DNA from: Hellea balneolensis DSM 19091
GTDB taxonomy: Bacteria > Pseudomonadota > Alphaproteobacteria > Caulobacterales > Maricaulaceae
Assembly: GCF_000428525.1 (NCBI RefSeq)
Contig: NZ_AUAC01000003.1
Coordinates: forward strand, 372,001 to 436,000
Direction of reading: 5' to 3'
Length of the DNA stretch: 64,000 nucleotides
Below are positions 26,146 to 37,215 of the stretch, piece by piece; the stretch's first letter is position 1, and each line of letters begins with the position of its first letter. The notes beneath the pieces are model-generated. The model had not been told where the DNA came from. It saw nothing but the letters and a program-made list of their open reading frames with translations, and did not search any database. A program made the position numbers and the translations under genes.

Positions 26146-26961
26146 ATGTTGCGGACAGGTCTATTAGCAAAAAAACTGGGCATGACGCACGTCTATGACG
26201 ATTTGGGCAATCATGTTCCTGTGACAGTTCTTTCTTTAGAGGGTTGTCAGGTTGTGGCTCAAAAAACCAAAGAGCGTGATGGCTATTCTGCTGTTCAATT
26301 GGGTGCGGGCGAAGCCAAGCCCAAGCGTGTTTCCAAAGCTGAGCGTGAGCGTTTTGCAAAAGCGGGCGTCACGCCAAAGCGAAAGCTTGTTGAATTTCGC
26401 GTCGCGGATGAAAACCTTGTCGAAGTCGGCGAAGAACTTGTCGCAGGTCACTTCCTTCCAGGCCAAAAAGTTGACGTCTCAGGCGTCACGGTTGGTAAAG
26501 GTTTCGCCGGTGCGATGAAGCGTCATAACTTTGGCGGCCTGCGCGCGACACATGGTGTTTCAATCTCTCACAGATCACATGGCTCAACAGGTCAATGTCA
26601 GGATCCTGGTAAAGTTTTCAAAGGCAAGAAAATGGCTGGTCACATGGGGGCTGTTCGTAGAACAAACCAAAATCTCGAAGTCGCCCGTGTCGAAATCGAA
26701 GATGGTCTTATCCTGATCAAGGGGGCAACGCCTGGTGCTAAAGGCGCTTGGGTTGAAGTCCGCGATGCTGTGAAAAAAGCACAGCCTGAGGATATCATTT
26801 TCCCTGCAGCCACTATGGGTGACCGTAAGGCGGCTTTAAAGGCGGCTGAAGAGGCTGAAGCTTCGGCATTGGCAGAAGCTGAGGCTGAAGCGAAACGCGT
26901 GGCCGAAGAGCAAGCAGCGGCTATGGCTGCCACAACAGATGATGAAGGCGGAGAAGGCTAG
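26146..26961 (+). CDS. rplC: 50S ribosomal protein L3 with extended Ala/Glu-rich C-terminus
   Basis: The L3 core is clear ([50 protein letters not shown]). It is 271 residues long, with about 45 extra residues after [18 protein letters not shown] forming an Ala/Glu-rich helical tail ([19 protein letters not shown] and following). The Gln methylated by PrmB in other bacteria is in the [12 protein letters not shown] loop. The tail is acidic and should be surface-exposed. Confidence 0.97.
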   Translation: MLRTGLLAKKLGMTHVYDDLGNHVPVTVLSLEGCQVVAQKTKERDGYSAVQLGAGEAKPKRVSKAERERFAKAGVTPKRKLVEFRVADENLVEVGEELVAGHFLPGQKVDVSGVTVGKGFAGAMKRHNFGGLRATHGVSISHRSHGSTGQCQDPGKVFKGKKMAGHMGAVRRTNQNLEVARVEIEDGLILIKGATPGAKGAWVEVRDAVKKAQPEDIIFPAATMGDRKAALKAAEEAEASALAEAEAEAKRVAEEQAAAMAATTDDEGGEG

Positions 26962-27582
26962 ATGAAACTCGACGTCCAAACATTAGCGGGCAAAAAATCC
27001 GGCTCTGTCGATCTCGACAAAGGCGTTTTTGGTCAAGAGCCTCGCAAAGACATTTTACATCGTATGGTGCGCTATCAACTTGCGAAACGTCAGGCCGGTA
27101 CGCATCAAGTGCAAGAGCGCGGTGATGTATCCAAGCGTAATAAGCGTATTGGTAATCAAAAAGGCGGCGGTACAGCGCGTCACGGTAACGGCTCTGTCTC
27201 TCAGTTCCGCGGCGGTGCCAAAGCTCACGGACCACGTTCTCGCTCACATGCGATTGATCTTCCAAAGAAAGTTCGTGCTATGGCTCTTCGTCATGCGTTG
27301 TCCTCAAAGGCGAGCTCGAAAGAGCTTATCATAATTGATGATGCCGCTATGAAAGCGCCAAAGACGGCGGATCTTCGCAAGCAACTTGAAAAGCTCGGCG
27401 TGACTAACGGTCTTATCGTTTCTGGCAATTCTGTAGATGAGAATTTCGCCAAAGCTGCAAGTAATATTCCTAACCTCGATGTCCTGCCAAGTCAGGGTGC
27501 GAACGTTTATGACATTTTAAAGCGTCATACGCTCGTTCTGACCAAGCAAGCCGTCCAAGATTTGGAGGCACGCCTCAAATGA
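26962..27582 (+). CDS. rplD: 50S ribosomal protein L4
   Basis: This 206-residue exit-tunnel protein contains [27 protein letters not shown] and the loop [14 protein letters not shown]. It starts directly at the rplC stop and ends overlapping rplW by four bases (ATGA). In enterics L4 represses this operon; no such leader structure is evident here. Confidence 0.98.
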   Translation: MKLDVQTLAGKKSGSVDLDKGVFGQEPRKDILHRMVRYQLAKRQAGTHQVQERGDVSKRNKRIGNQKGGGTARHGNGSVSQFRGGAKAHGPRSRSHAIDLPKKVRAMALRHALSSKASSKELIIIDDAAMKAPKTADLRKQLEKLGVTNGLIVSGNSVDENFAKAASNIPNLDVLPSQGANVYDILKRHTLVLTKQAVQDLEARLK

Positions 27583-27875
27583 GTATAGCTGCCCGCCATT
27601 ATGACAGTGTTCTCTCTCCGATTATCACGGAAAAGACAACAATCGTCGCTGAAAATAATCAGGTCGTATTCGAAGTGCCGGTTTCCGCCACTAAGCCTGA
27701 GATCAAAGAAGCTGTTGAGCAGCTTTTTAAGGTCTCTGTCACGGCTGTGAATACGCTTCGCCTGAAAGGTAAAACCAAGCGCTTCCGCGGAATTCCCGGT
27801 CGCCGCAAAGATATCAAAAAAGCTATCGTTACGCTGAAAGACGGCGATAGCATTGATATCGCAACAGGTCTGTAG
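27579..27875 (+). CDS. rplW: 50S ribosomal protein L23
   Basis: It encodes 98 residues: [36 protein letters not shown] and the extended loop [21 protein letters not shown]23 forms the docking site for signal recognition particle and trigger factor at the tunnel exit. Its start overlaps the rplD stop. Confidence 0.98.
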   Translation: MSIAARHYDSVLSPIITEKTTIVAENNQVVFEVPVSATKPEIKEAVEQLFKVSVTAVNTLRLKGKTKRFRGIPGRRKDIKKAIVTLKDGDSIDIATGL

Positions 27876-27884
27876 GAAGAGAAG

Positions 27885-28721
27885 ATGGCTTTAAAGACAT
27901 TTAATCCCACTAGCCCGTCACGCCGTAATTTGGTTCAAGTTGACCGCACAGGCCTCCATAAAGGACGTCCTGAAAAGTCACTGACTGAAGGTCTGACGAA
28001 GAAAGGTGGTCGCAACAATACAGGCCGTATCACAATGCGCCGCCAAGGTGGGGGGCATAAGCGCCTTTACCGTATGGTTGACTTCAAGCGTGCAAAAAAA
28101 GATATGGCGGCGACTGTTCTTCGTCTCGAATATGATCCGAACCGGACCGCTTTCATTGCGCTAATTCAGTATAAAGACGGTGAGAAGTCTTACATTTTAG
28201 CTCCACAACGTTTGGCGGCTGGCGACACAGTTATTTCATCCGCCAAGGCTGATGTTAAGCCCGGTAACACTATGCCGCTTCGCGCTATGCCTGTCGGAAC
28301 AATCATTCACAACATTGAGCTCAAGCCCGGTAAGGGTGGCCAGATTGCCCGCTCAGCCGGTGCCTATGCTCAGCTTGTTGGCCGTTCAGAAGGTTACGCT
28401 CAGGTTCGCCTTAAGTCCGGCGAAATGCGCATGGTTCACCAAACATGTTTGGCGACTGTTGGCGCGGTTTCAAACCCTGATCATATGAACATCAATCTTG
28501 GTAAGGCCGGACGTAAGCGTTGGCTTGGTAAGCGCCCGCAAGTTCGCGGCGTGGCCATGAACCCTGTAGATCACCCTCACGGTGGTGGTGAAGGCCGTAC
28601 ATCAGGTGGTCGTCACCCGGTTACGCCTTGGGGTAAGCCGACTAAAGGTGCTCGCACTCGCTCTAATAAAGCGACTGACAAATTCATCATTCGTTCGCGT
28701 CACGCGAAGAAAAAACGTTAG
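27885..28721 (+). CDS. rplB: 50S ribosomal protein L2
   Basis: It encodes 278 residues, including [19 protein letters not shown] and the C-terminal [18 protein letters not shown], whose histidine is near the peptidyl transferase centre. Length and conservation are normal. It lies nine bases after rplW. Confidence 0.98.
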   Translation: MALKTFNPTSPSRRNLVQVDRTGLHKGRPEKSLTEGLTKKGGRNNTGRITMRRQGGGHKRLYRMVDFKRAKKDMAATVLRLEYDPNRTAFIALIQYKDGEKSYILAPQRLAAGDTVISSAKADVKPGNTMPLRAMPVGTIIHNIELKPGKGGQIARSAGAYAQLVGRSEGYAQVRLKSGEMRMVHQTCLATVGAVSNPDHMNINLGKAGRKRWLGKRPQVRGVAMNPVDHPHGGGEGRTSGGRHPVTPWGKPTKGARTRSNKATDKFIIRSRHAKKKR

Positions 28722-28733
28722 GGAGCGCGGAAG

Positions 28734-29012
28734 ATGCCACGTTCAGTATGGAAAGGTCCGTTTGTTGACGGATACCTCCTTAAAAAAGCCGAAGCGACTA
28801 AATCCGAGGGGCGTCACAAGCCTATCAAGACTTGGTCGCGCCGTTCGACAATTATGCCGGGTTTTGTTGGCCTGACATTTCAAGTCCATAACGGCCAGAA
28901 ATTCGTTCCTGTTCTCGTCAATGAGGATATGGTGGGTCACAAATTTGGTGAGTTTTCACCATCGCGGACTTACTATGGCCACGGCGTTGATAAAAAAGCG
29001 AAGCGGAAATAG
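28734..29012 (+). CDS. rpsS: 30S ribosomal protein S19
   Basis: This 92-residue head protein contains [34 protein letters not shown] and HNGQKFVPV. Two bases separate it from rplV; a GGGAGCG site precedes the ATG. Confidence 0.98.
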   Translation: MPRSVWKGPFVDGYLLKKAEATKSEGRHKPIKTWSRRSTIMPGFVGLTFQVHNGQKFVPVLVNEDMVGHKFGEFSPSRTYYGHGVDKKAKRK

Positions 29013-29014
29013 TC

Positions 29015-29440
29015 ATGGCTAAAGCAAAAAATCCACGCCGTGTTGGCGATAATGAGGCGCGTGCGAAACTTCGTATGATCCGCATAAGTCCGCAAAAGCT
29101 TAACCTTGTAGCGCAACTTATTCGCGGTAAGAAAGTCGAAACAGCGCTCGCTGATCTTGAGTTCTCTCACAAGCGTATTTCAGGCGACGTGAAAAAGGTT
29201 CTTCAGTCAGCTATTGCTAATGCCGAGAACAATCACGGTCTTGATATTGATAGCCTTATCGTTTCAGAGGCCTATGTCGGTAAGAACCTCGTCATGAAGC
29301 GCTTCCGCGCACGTGCGCGTGGCCGCGGCGCCCGTATCTTAAAGCCATTCTCAGAGCTAACAATCGTTGTTCGCGAAATTGAAGAAACCGTTGAAGAGGC
29401 TCCTGCTAAAAAGCCGAGTAAGAAGAAAGAGGCTGCGTAA
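29015..29440 (+). CDS. rplV: 50S ribosomal protein L22
   Basis: It encodes 141 residues; the core ([20 protein letters not shown], the beta-hairpin [20 protein letters not shown] reaching the exit tunnel) is standard. A Glu/Lys-rich tail of about 20 residues follows. Its stop shares one base with the rpsC start (TAATG). Confidence 0.97.
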   Translation: MAKAKNPRRVGDNEARAKLRMIRISPQKLNLVAQLIRGKKVETALADLEFSHKRISGDVKKVLQSAIANAENNHGLDIDSLIVSEAYVGKNLVMKRFRARARGRGARILKPFSELTIVVREIEETVEEAPAKKPSKKKEAA

Positions 29441-30186
29441 TGGGACAGAAGATTAATCCAATTGGCCTTCGCCTCGGTATTAACCGCACGTGGGAATCTC
29501 GTTGGTATGCTAACACAGCTGAATATGGCGATTTGCTGCATCAAGATCTTGCGATCCGCTCCTTTCTTATGTCTGAGCTTAAAGCTGCCTCTGTTGCGCG
29601 TATCATTATTGAGCGTCCGCACAAAACCTGCCGCATCACAATCTACACGGCGCGTCCGGGTGTTGTGATTGGTAAAAAAGGCGCAGACATCGAAGTGCTA
29701 CGCAAGCGCGTCGCATCCATGGTTGATGGTGAAGTCTTCATCAATCTTGTTGAAGTCCGTAAACCAGAAGTTGATGCTAATCTTGTAGCTGACGGGATTG
29801 CCCAACAGCTTGAGCGCCGCGTCTCTTTCCGCCGTGCCATGAAGCGTTCGCTGCAAAGCGCCATGCGTATGGGCGCTAAGGGCTGTAAAATTAAACTTGG
29901 CGGTCGTCTTGGCGGTGCGGAAATCGCGCGTGTTGAGCAGTATCAAGAAGGATCCGTGCCGTTACACACAATGCGGGCTGACATCGATTACGGCGTCGCT
30001 CGCGCGATGACGGCAATGGGTATCATCGGTATTAAAGTCTGGATCAATAAGGGCGAAATCCTTGAGCATGATCCAATGGCACATGACAAACGCATGAATG
30101 ACCAAGGCGATACACGTTCGCGCGGCGGCAATGACCGCTCAGGCGGACGCGGCAATCGTGACCGTCGTCCTGCGCGTGCAAATTAA
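29440..30186 (+). CDS. rpsC: 30S ribosomal protein S3
   Basis: It encodes 248 residues: a KH domain ([18 protein letters not shown]) and the C-terminal [13 protein letters not shown] domain lining the mRNA entry. A Gly/Arg/Asp-rich tail of about 35 residues follows, as is frequent in alphaproteobacteria. It overlaps rplV by one base. Confidence 0.98.
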   Translation: MGQKINPIGLRLGINRTWESRWYANTAEYGDLLHQDLAIRSFLMSELKAASVARIIIERPHKTCRITIYTARPGVVIGKKGADIEVLRKRVASMVDGEVFINLVEVRKPEVDANLVADGIAQQLERRVSFRRAMKRSLQSAMRMGAKGCKIKLGGRLGGAEIARVEQYQEGSVPLHTMRADIDYGVARAMTAMGIIGIKVWINKGEILEHDPMAHDKRMNDQGDTRSRGGNDRSGGRGNRDRRPARAN

Positions 30187-30202
30187 AAGAGGGTTTTGAG
30201 CC

Positions 30203-30616
30203 ATGTTACAGCCAAAACGTACAAAATTCCGCAAAGCCCATAAGGGCCGGATCAAGGGCGTCGCCAAAGGCGGAACTGCTCTTAACTTCGGGTCATATGG
30301 CCTTAAGGCTCTTGAGCCTGAGCGCGTTACAGCTCGCCAGATCGAAGCCACACGTCGTGCTATTACACGTCATATGAAACGTGCAGGCCGCGTCTGGATT
30401 CGCATTTTCCCAGATGTGCCTGTGACGAAGAAGCCGACTGAAGTTCGGATGGGTAAAGGTAAGGGTTCTGTTGAATTCTGGGCCTGTAAAGTCAAGCCCG
30501 GTCGGATCATGTTTGAGATTGACGGTGTGTCTGATGCAGTTGCGCGTGAAGCGCTTCGTCTTGGCGCCGCAAAATTACCTGTGAAGTGTAAAATCGTTAC
30601 ACGTCCGGGCGAATAG
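30203..30616 (+). CDS. rplP: 50S ribosomal protein L16
   Basis: It encodes 137 residues: [36 protein letters not shown] and [19 protein letters not shown]. The conserved Arg hydroxylated by YcfD in enterics lies in the MGKGKG neighbourhood. SD: AAGAGGG about ten bases upstream. Confidence 0.98.
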   Translation: MLQPKRTKFRKAHKGRIKGVAKGGTALNFGSYGLKALEPERVTARQIEATRRAITRHMKRAGRVWIRIFPDVPVTKKPTEVRMGKGKGSVEFWACKVKPGRIMFEIDGVSDAVAREALRLGAAKLPVKCKIVTRPGE

Positions 30617-30629
30617 TAGGAGCTGACCG

Positions 30630-30830
30630 ATGAAAGCTACCGACGTCAGAGCAATGACAGAAGATCAACTTAGTGATGAGTTGCTCAAGCTGAAAAAAGA
30701 GCAGTTTAATCTGCGGTTTCAAGAGGCGACCGGCCAATTGGAAAAAACAGCACGTGTGCGCCAAGTCCGTCGTGACATCGCCCGCGTGAAAACGATTCAG
30801 GCTGAGAAAAAATCAGCCGCGAAAGCATAG
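30630..30830 (+). CDS. rpmC: 50S ribosomal protein L29
   Basis: It encodes 66 residues of two antiparallel helices ([20 protein letters not shown] and [17 protein letters not shown]) with a basic tail. It sits near L23 at the tunnel exit. It is spaced ten to fourteen bases from both neighbours. Confidence 0.97.
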   Translation: MKATDVRAMTEDQLSDELLKLKKEQFNLRFQEATGQLEKTARVRQVRRDIARVKTIQAEKKSAAKA

Positions 30831-30840
30831 GTAGGTCGAG

Positions 30841-31071
30841 ATGCCAAAACGCATACTCCAAGGCACGGTTGTGTCAGATAAAGGCGAAAAAACAGTTGTC
30901 GTAAAGATCGAACGGTCTTTCCTGCATCCGCTTTTGAAGAAGACCATTCGCCGGACGAAAAAATATCACGCGCATGATGAAAAAAATGCGCATAAAGTGG
31001 GCGATACAGTTCGTATCATCGAATGTGCGCCTAAAAGTAAACTCAAGCGGTGGGAAGTTTACGCAGGTTAG
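30841..31071 (+). CDS. rpsQ: 30S ribosomal protein S17
   Basis: It encodes 76 residues with the OB-fold pattern [21 protein letters not shown] and [16 protein letters not shown]. It is an early 16S-binding protein. A 46-base gap follows before rplN, the largest in this part of the operon. Confidence 0.97.
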   Translation: MPKRILQGTVVSDKGEKTVVVKIERSFLHPLLKKTIRRTKKYHAHDEKNAHKVGDTVRIIECAPKSKLKRWEVYAG

Positions 31072-31117
31072 AGTTCACTCTTCCTCGTATCCAACCCCTT
31101 AATAAGGAGACGGTCGC

Positions 31118-31486
31118 ATGATTCAAATGCAATCAAATTTAGATGTCGCCGATAATTCCGGTGCCCGCCGCGTCCAGTGCATTAAAGTCCTGGGTGGATC
31201 AAAGCGTCGTTATGCCCATGTTGGCGACACGATTGTTGTTTCTGTCAAAGAAGCTATCCCTCGCGGCAAAGTGAAAAAAGGCGATGTGCGTAAAGCCATC
31301 GTTGTTCGCGTACGCAAGGACATTCAACGCCGCGACGGCTCTGTCATTCGTTTTGACGGAAACGCCGCAGTTATCATTAACAATAATGGTGAGCCGATTG
31401 GTACACGTATTTTTGGCCCTGTTCCTCGTGAACTTCGCGCTAAAAATCACATGAAAATCGTCTCGCTGGCACCAGAGGTTCTCTAG
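31118..31486 (+). CDS. rplN: 50S ribosomal protein L14
   Basis: It encodes 122 residues: [36 protein letters not shown] and [23 protein letters not shown] lies upstream of the ATG. It marks the start of the classical spc group. Confidence 0.98.
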   Translation: MIQMQSNLDVADNSGARRVQCIKVLGGSKRRYAHVGDTIVVSVKEAIPRGKVKKGDVRKAIVVRVRKDIQRRDGSVIRFDGNAAVIINNNGEPIGTRIFGPVPRELRAKNHMKIVSLAPEVL

Positions 31487-31488
31487 TC

Positions 31489-31809
31489 ATGGCCGCGAAG
31501 ATCAAAAAAGGCGACCACGTGGTCGTTATCGCCGGTAAGGATAAAGGCACTAAGGGTGAAGTCCTAAAAGTGTTCCCTAAGGATTCCCGCGTCATCGTTA
31601 AAGGTGTTGCTATGGTCAAGCGTCACGTGCGCCCAAGCCAAGCTGACCCTGAAGGCGGAATTAAAACCTTTGAGGCCCCTATCCATATTTCAAACGTCGC
31701 ACATCTTGATCCAAAGGGTGGCAAGCCCACTCGCGTTGGCTTCAAGTCACTAAAAGACGGTAAAAAGGTCCGCGTGGCCACAAAATCAGGGGAGGTCATC
31801 GATGGCTAA
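31489..31809 (+). CDS. rplX: 50S ribosomal protein L24
   Basis: It encodes 106 residues with a KOW motif near the start ([20 protein letters not shown]) and [15 protein letters not shown]. It is an assembly initiator of the large subunit. It overlaps rplE by eight bases. Confidence 0.98.
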   Translation: MAAKIKKGDHVVVIAGKDKGTKGEVLKVFPKDSRVIVKGVAMVKRHVRPSQADPEGGIKTFEAPIHISNVAHLDPKGGKPTRVGFKSLKDGKKVRVATKSGEVIDG

Positions 31810-32356
31810 ACCATATGAGCCGCGTCTTGCCGCAATCTACCGCGATGAAATTCGCGCAAAGATGAAAGAGCAATTCGGATATAAAAACGACATGCAAATT
31901 CCTAAGATTGAGAAAGTAGTTCTCAATATGGGGCTGGGCGAAGGTGTTGCTGACAAGAAGAAAGTTGAAGCTGCGATTGCAGAGCTTGAGCTGATCGCCG
32001 GTCAGAAGCCTCTTCCAACAAAGTCAAAGAAATCAATTGCGGGCTTTAAGCTTCGTGATGGAATGGTTATCGGCGCGAAAGTCACACTTCGCCGCGACCA
32101 TATGTTTGAATTCTTGGACCGCCTTATCAATATCGCGCTGCCACGGACTCGTGACTTTCGCGGTTTGAACGGGAAAAGCTTTGACGGACACGGCAATTAC
32201 GCTATGGGCCTGAAAGAACATATCGTATTCCCTGAAATCAATTATGATCAAGTGGATACGGTTCGCGGTATGGACATCGTTGTTCAAACCAGTGCAAAAA
32301 CAGATGAAGAAGCCAAGGCATTACTGGCAGCATTCTCGTTCCCTTTCCGGAACTAG
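31802..32356 (+). CDS. rplE: 50S ribosomal protein L5
   Basis: It encodes 184 residues: [40 protein letters not shown] and [20 protein letters not shown]. It binds 5S rRNA and contacts P-site tRNA. The start lies within the end of rplX. Confidence 0.98.
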   Translation: MAKPYEPRLAAIYRDEIRAKMKEQFGYKNDMQIPKIEKVVLNMGLGEGVADKKKVEAAIAELELIAGQKPLPTKSKKSIAGFKLRDGMVIGAKVTLRRDHMFEFLDRLINIALPRTRDFRGLNGKSFDGHGNYAMGLKEHIVFPEINYDQVDTVRGMDIVVQTSAKTDEEAKALLAAFSFPFRN

Positions 32357-32423
32357 ATTGAACGCAGTAAGCAAAGCATTCCGTAAATGTAAGAAACTTA
32401 CGGTAAGCAAATAGGAGAATAAA

Positions 32424-32729
32424 ATGGCTAAAGTTAGCTCAGTTGAGCGCAATCTTAAGCGTCAGCGTATGGTGGCAAAATATGCTGCTAAGCGTGCACT
32501 TTTAAAAGATATAGCGCGCAATAAAGAACTGCCCGTAGAAGAGCGTTTTGCCGCTCAGCTTAAACTCGCAGCTTTGCCGCGTAATTCAGCTGAATCGCGC
32601 ATTCGTAACCGTTGTCAGGTTACGGGTCGCCCGCGCGGTTACTACCGTAAAATGAAAATGTCCCGTATTGCATTGCGTGAGCTTGGCTCACAAGGTTTGC
32701 TTCCGGGTCTCGTGAAATCAAGCTGGTAG
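32424..32729 (+). CDS. rpsN: 30S ribosomal protein S14 (zinc-independent form)
   Basis: It encodes 101 residues: the long type lacking the C-x-x-C zinc ribbon, ending [20 protein letters not shown] and LGLVKSSW-like residues. The 67-base gap before it holds a CCGTAA/TTACGG hairpin (32381-32403) and a repeated GTAAGCAAA. A TAGGAGAATAAA ribosome-binding site is present. Confidence 0.98.
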   Translation: MAKVSSVERNLKRQRMVAKYAAKRALLKDIARNKELPVEERFAAQLKLAALPRNSAESRIRNRCQVTGRPRGYYRKMKMSRIALRELGSQGLLPGLVKSSW

Positions 32730-32738
32730 GGGGCCGAT

Positions 32739-33134
32739 ATGTCTTTTTCTGATCCTCTGGGCGATATGCTCACACGTATCCGTAACGCTATCATGCGTGA
32801 CCGGTCTTCGGTAACTACTCCGGCGTCAAACTTACGTGGCCGTGTTCTTGATGTTTTGGCTGATGAAGGTTTTATCCGCGGATATTCTGAAACTCAGGTC
32901 GATGGCTTCCGAGCTTTCGAAGTTGAGCTGAAATATTTCGAAGGCGAAGCAGTTATCCGTGAGATTAAACGCGTGTCTAAGCCAGGGCGCCGTGTTTACT
33001 CGTCCGTTAAAACTCTCCCGCAAGTCCGTAATGGCTTGGGTATTGCGATCCTCTCAACGCCTAAAGGCGTGATGAGTGATGCTGCTGCCCGCGAAGCCAA
33101 TGTCGGCGGCGAAGTCCTTTGTCAGGTGTCCTAA
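32739..33134 (+). CDS. rpsH: 30S ribosomal protein S8
   Basis: It encodes 131 residues: [27 protein letters not shown]-type [10 protein letters not shown] and [16 protein letters not shown]. In enterics S8 is the translational repressor of the spc operon; I did not find the matching mimic near rplE. Confidence 0.97.
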   Translation: MSFSDPLGDMLTRIRNAIMRDRSSVTTPASNLRGRVLDVLADEGFIRGYSETQVDGFRAFEVELKYFEGEAVIREIKRVSKPGRRVYSSVKTLPQVRNGLGIAILSTPKGVMSDAAAREANVGGEVLCQVS

Positions 33135-33135
33135 G

Positions 33136-33669
33136 ATGTCTCGTATTGGTAAAAAACCGGTCACTATCCCGTCAGGCGTTACGCTGACGCAAGAAGGCCA
33201 AACGATTAAAGCTAAAGGTCCTAAGGGCGAACTCAGCTTTACGCTTCCTGATTCCGTTACTGGAAAAATTGAGGGTGAAGAGTTTTCAGTTCAGCCGCTC
33301 GTGCAAAACAAAAACGGTATGTCAATGTGGGGCATGTGCCGCACCATGATTGCTAACCTTATTGAAGGTGTGACGAACGGCTACAAAAAAGAGCTTGAGC
33401 TTAAAGGTGTTGGTTATCGTGCCCAAATGAAGGGTTCTATGCTCTCTATGCAGCTTGGTTTCTCACACGACGTTGAGTTTACGCCGCCGGAAGGCATTAC
33501 AATTACAGCTCCAAAGCCAACATCTGTTATTGTCGAAGGCATTGACAAGCAACAAGTTGGTCAAGTCGCTGCTGTTATTCGTTCATACCGTAAACCTGAG
33601 CCTTACAAGGGCAAAGGCGTTCGTTATGTCGGCGAATATGTCCGCAGCAAAGAAGGTAAGAAGAAGTAG
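33136..33669 (+). CDS. rplF: 50S ribosomal protein L6
   Basis: It encodes 177 residues from the ATG one base after the rpsH stop: [15 protein letters not shown] opening, then [10 protein letters not shown] and [15 protein letters not shown]. The open frame extends 20 codons into rpsH, but homology fixes the start here. Confidence 0.98.
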   Translation: MSRIGKKPVTIPSGVTLTQEGQTIKAKGPKGELSFTLPDSVTGKIEGEEFSVQPLVQNKNGMSMWGMCRTMIANLIEGVTNGYKKELELKGVGYRAQMKGSMLSMQLGFSHDVEFTPPEGITITAPKPTSVIVEGIDKQQVGQVAAVIRSYRKPEPYKGKGVRYVGEYVRSKEGKKK

Positions 33670-33671
33670 CC

Positions 33672-34022
33672 ATGAAAACTGCTCGCGAAAATATGCAGCG
33701 TCGTGCGCAACGCGTCCGCCGCCGCCTCAAAAAACATTCAGCTGGTCGTCCTCGCTTGTCTGTGTATCGTTCTTCAAAGAACATCTCAGTACAAATCATC
33801 GACGATGCAACAGGAACAACTTTAGCCTCTGCGTCAACTATTGAAGACAAGAAAGCTAAAGGTTCCGATACGGCAGCCGCTCAGCGTATTGGCAAGCTCA
33901 TTGCTGAACGTGCTAAAAAAGCCAAAGTAGAAGACGTTGTCTTTGACCGCGGCCCATATCTCTATCATGGCCGCGTTAAAGCGCTGGCTGATGCGGCTCG
34001 CGAAGCCGGTTTGAAATTCTAG
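33672..34022 (+). CDS. rplR: 50S ribosomal protein L18
   Basis: It encodes 116 residues with the basic N-terminus [20 protein letters not shown] and the closing [20 protein letters not shown]. It binds 5S rRNA with L5. It lies two bases after rplF. Confidence 0.98.
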   Translation: MKTARENMQRRAQRVRRRLKKHSAGRPRLSVYRSSKNISVQIIDDATGTTLASASTIEDKKAKGSDTAAAQRIGKLIAERAKKAKVEDVVFDRGPYLYHGRVKALADAAREAGLKF

Positions 34023-34035
34023 GAAAGCTAAGATT

Positions 34036-34608
34036 ATGGCAGGCAGAGAAGATAACCGCCGCGGTAAGCGCGAAGAAGAAGATAACGAGTTCATTGACCG
34101 TTTGGTTCACATTAACCGCGTCGCTAAGACTGTTAAGGGTGGCCGTAACATGAGCTTTGCAGCACTTGTTATCGTCGGTGACGAAAAGGGACGTGTTGGG
34201 TTCGGTAAGGGCAAGGCCCGCGAAGTGCCTGAAGCTATCCGTAAGGCCTCTGAAGAAGCTAAGAAAACAATGATCCGCGTGCCATTGCGTGAGGGTCGTA
34301 CGCTCCATCATGATGTTCGCGGACGTCACGGTGCAGGTAAAATTGTTATGCGCGCAGCCCCTCCCGGAACTGGCGTTATTGCTGGTGGTCCTATGCGGGC
34401 TGTTTTGGAATGCCTTGGCGTTCAAGACGTTGTCGGTAAGTCACTGGGCACATCTAACCCTTACAACATGGTTCGTGCCACGTTTGAAGGTTTGAAGAAC
34501 ATGGAAAGCCCACGTACGATTGCTAATAAGCGCGGTAAAAAAGTGGGCGACATTGTTGGCCGCCGTAATGATGGTGCCTCAGCACCTGAAGCTATCGCTG
34601 AAGCCTAG
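34036..34608 (+). CDS. rpsE: 30S ribosomal protein S5
   Basis: It encodes 190 residues with the double-stranded-RNA-binding fold: [40 protein letters not shown] and [20 protein letters not shown]. It influences translational fidelity. Short acidic N- and C-terminal extensions are present. Confidence 0.98.
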   Translation: MAGREDNRRGKREEEDNEFIDRLVHINRVAKTVKGGRNMSFAALVIVGDEKGRVGFGKGKAREVPEAIRKASEEAKKTMIRVPLREGRTLHHDVRGRHGAGKIVMRAAPPGTGVIAGGPMRAVLECLGVQDVVGKSLGTSNPYNMVRATFEGLKNMESPRTIANKRGKKVGDIVGRRNDGASAPEAIAEA

Positions 34609-34619
34609 AGGATTTAATC

Positions 34620-34808
34620 ATGGCTAAAAAAGCAACATTAAAAGTCCGCCAAACAGGTAGCCCGATCCGCCGTAAGCCGGATCAAAAGGCGACTTTGGTT
34701 GGGCTCGGGCTCGGCAAAATTGGCCGCGTTCGTGAATTAGAAGATACACCCTCTGTCCGTGGAATGATCAACAAGATCTCTCACATGGTAGAAATAGTCG
34801 AAGAGTAG
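34620..34808 (+). CDS. rpmD: 50S ribosomal protein L30
   Basis: It encodes 62 residues: [20 protein letters not shown] and [17 protein letters not shown]. Normal length. A 50-base gap follows with CTCC-TTT-GGAG and GAGCCTATA, a sequence that recurs in the hairpin before secY. Confidence 0.97.
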   Translation: MAKKATLKVRQTGSPIRRKPDQKATLVGLGLGKIGRVRELEDTPSVRGMINKISHMVEIVEE

Positions 34809-34858
34809 TCTCTGAGCTCATATTTGAGCCTATAGAAACCTCCTTTGGAGAAAAGAAC

Positions 34859-35695
34859 ATGCGTTTAAATGAACTCAGTGATAATCCCGGTGCAACTAAG
34901 GCCCGCCTACGTGTGGGCCGTGGCGTAGGCTCCGGCAAAGGTAAAACAGCCGGCCGCGGTGTCAAAGGTCAGAAGTCACGCTCCGGTGTGTCCATTAATG
35001 GCTTTGAAGGCGGTCAAATGCCGATCTATATGCGTCTACCCAAACGCGGCTTTAACAAGCCAAACCGCAAGCGTTGGGCAGAATTATCAATCGCTAACCT
35101 TAACCGTGCTGTCGAAGCCGGTAAGCTTGATGCGAAAACAGATTACGATGCGGCCGCGCTCGTCGAAGCCGGCGTAATTCGCCGCGCTAAAGATGGTGTG
35201 CGTCTTATTGGTTCCGGTAAAATGTCAAAAGCTGTAAAGCTGTCAGTGTCAGGCGCAACGCCCGGCGCTATCAAAGCTGTCGAGGCGGCCAAAGGGTCTG
35301 TGACTGTTCTTGATGAGTCGGTTACTTATCGTGCTAAAGGCGAGAAAGCTGACAAATCCGGCAAAACGTCCAAAGCTGACAAGAAAGCTGCAGAGCCTAA
35401 AGCTGAAAAGCCAGCTGCGAAGGCTGCGCCTAAGGCGAAAGCCGCGCCAAAAGCAAAAGCGCCTGCCAAAAAAGCAGATAAGGCAGTTGAGGCAGACGAT
35501 CTTACAAAGATTAGCGGTATAGGTCCGGTTTTTGCGAAACGTCTCGCAGAAGAAGGTATAACGACTTACGAACAAGTAGCCAAGTTGACGAAAACTCGTA
35601 TTGCTGAACTCGACGAGAAGCTCGACCTTAAGAACAACATCGATAATGATGATTGGCCGGGACAAGCAAAAGCCTTGATGGCTGATAAAAAATAA
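34859..35695 (+). CDS. rplO: 50S ribosomal protein L15 fused to a helix-hairpin-helix domain
   Basis: Residues 1-155 are canonical L15 ([58 protein letters not shown]). The protein then continues to 278 residues, almost twice the usual length. An Ala/Lys-rich linker (about 160-205) leads to a compact domain [20 protein letters not shown] followed by [10 protein letters not shown], a helix-hairpin-helix of the kind often appended to L21 in alphaproteobacteria. There is no frameshift and reading continues to one stop. The extra domain may bind nucleic acid. Confidence 0.95.
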   Translation: MRLNELSDNPGATKARLRVGRGVGSGKGKTAGRGVKGQKSRSGVSINGFEGGQMPIYMRLPKRGFNKPNRKRWAELSIANLNRAVEAGKLDAKTDYDAAALVEAGVIRRAKDGVRLIGSGKMSKAVKLSVSGATPGAIKAVEAAKGSVTVLDESVTYRAKGEKADKSGKTSKADKKAAEPKAEKPAAKAAPKAKAAPKAKAPAKKADKAVEADDLTKISGIGPVFAKRLAEEGITTYEQVAKLTKTRIAELDEKLDLKNNIDNDDWPGQAKALMADKK

Positions 35696-35790
35696 TAATC
35701 AGCCTGCTTAGCAGGCCGATAATGGTGGCTGAGATAATGTAGGCTAAGCAAGCAACAGGAGAAGACTCCGGCTTGCACTTTAAATTAGAT

Positions 35791-35816
35791 TATAGGCTCC
35801 TATATAAGAGCCTATA
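35791..35816 (+). promoter_or_regulatory. Perfect hairpin in the secY leader
   Basis: TATAGGCTC and GAGCCTATA form nine uninterrupted pairs around an eight-base loop, 22 bases before the secY ATG and just upstream of its AAAGGGA site. The 142-bp gap between rplO and secY also holds CCTGC-TTA-GCAGG. A role as processing site, attenuator or mRNA stabiliser is inferred. Confidence 0.6.
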
Positions 35817-35837
35817 ACTTCTAAAGGGACGATAGTT

Positions 35838-37199
35838 ATGGCGTCAGCCTCAGAACAGCTTGCTCAGAATATGAACCTTGGTGTTTTCGCCAAGGCCAAA
35901 GAATTACAGCAACGTCTCCTCTTCACGCTTTTTATCCTCATTATTTACCGCATCGGGACATTTGTTCCGGTACCTGGTATGGATATGGCCGCGTTTCAGC
36001 AGGCTTTCTCCTCAGGCGGCGGCGGATTACTGACACGTTTGAACATGTTTGCCGGCGGTGCCGTCGAGCGTATGGCGATTTTCGCGCTCAACGTGATGCC
36101 TTATATTTCGGCCTCGATTATTATGACTTTGATGAAGGGTTCTATTGGCTCTTTGAAGGAGCTTGATAAAGACGGCGAGCAGGGCCGTAAGCAGATCAAC
36201 CAATATACACGCTATCTAACGGTCTTTTTGGCCGCCTTTCAGGCTTACGGTATCGCCCGTGCGCTACAATCAACGCCAGGTGCTGTGATAAATCCAGGCC
36301 TTTTCTTTGAAGCTTCTACAGTTATCACGCTTGTTGGCGGCACAATGTTCCTCATGTGGATGGGTGAGCAAGTTACTGCGCGCGGCGTCGGTAATGGTGT
36401 CTCTCTGATTATCTTTGCTGGTATTGTTGCCGAGCTTCCTAAAGCGATTTTCCAAGCCTTCAGCTTGAACCAACAAGGCTCTGTCTCCGAGCTTTTACTG
36501 ATCTTCCTGATTGTTCTCTTTGTAGGACTATCCATGCTCATTGTTTATGTTGAACGAGCGCAGCGGCGATTATTGGTTCAATACCCCAAGCGACAAATGG
36601 CAGGTGGTAAGACATTTGGCGGCGAGTCTTCCTTCATGCCGCTTAAGCTGAACACAGCTGGTGTTATCCCGCCAATTTTCGCAAGTTCACTGTTACTGCT
36701 TCCAGCGACCTTTGGGCAACTTGCACTTAATGGTGAGGGCGCGGGTGCTAGCGCGATGACAACAATTCTGGCCTATATCGGCTATGGCTCTCCGATTTAC
36801 CTCTCGCTTTATGGTATCTTGATTATCTTCTTCTGTTATTTCTACGTGCCTTATGTCTTCAAACCTGATGATGTTGCCGATAACTTGCGTAAGAATGGCG
36901 GCTTCCTGCCGGGTATTCGTCCCGGTGAGCGCACCGCGCAATATCTCTCTTACGTACTTTCACGCCTGACATTTATCGGGGCGCTCTATGTAGCCTTTGT
37001 CTGTGTGCTGCCTGAATATATTATCGCGCAAGCGGGCGGCGCCATCCCGCCATCAGTTGCGATGCTTATCGGCGGTATGTCACTTTTGATTATTGTCTCT
37101 GTAACACTAGATACTGTCGCGCAAATTCAGTCGCACCTCATTGCGCATCAATATGAAGGTCTCATCAAGAAGTCTCGTATGCGGCGCAGAAAAAAATAG
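35838..37199 (+). CDS. secY: Protein translocase subunit SecY
   Basis: SecY is the channel of the Sec translocon. The 453-residue protein shows ten predicted transmembrane helices, with [10 protein letters not shown] at helix 1, [32 protein letters not shown] and the C-terminal [11 protein letters not shown] region. A gap of 142 bases with a strong hairpin separates it from rplO. It is followed by adk. Confidence 0.98.
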   Translation: MASASEQLAQNMNLGVFAKAKELQQRLLFTLFILIIYRIGTFVPVPGMDMAAFQQAFSSGGGGLLTRLNMFAGGAVERMAIFALNVMPYISASIIMTLMKGSIGSLKELDKDGEQGRKQINQYTRYLTVFLAAFQAYGIARALQSTPGAVINPGLFFEASTVITLVGGTMFLMWMGEQVTARGVGNGVSLIIFAGIVAELPKAIFQAFSLNQQGSVSELLLIFLIVLFVGLSMLIVYVERAQRRLLVQYPKRQMAGGKTFGGESSFMPLKLNTAGVIPPIFASSLLLLPATFGQLALNGEGAGASAMTTILAYIGYGSPIYLSLYGILIIFFCYFYVPYVFKPDDVADNLRKNGGFLPGIRPGERTAQYLSYVLSRLTFIGALYVAFVCVLPEYIIAQAGGAIPPSVAMLIGGMSLLIIVSVTLDTVAQIQSHLIAHQYEGLIKKSRMRRRKK

Positions 37200-37215
37200 G
37201 CGAGGGGAGAGCGCT

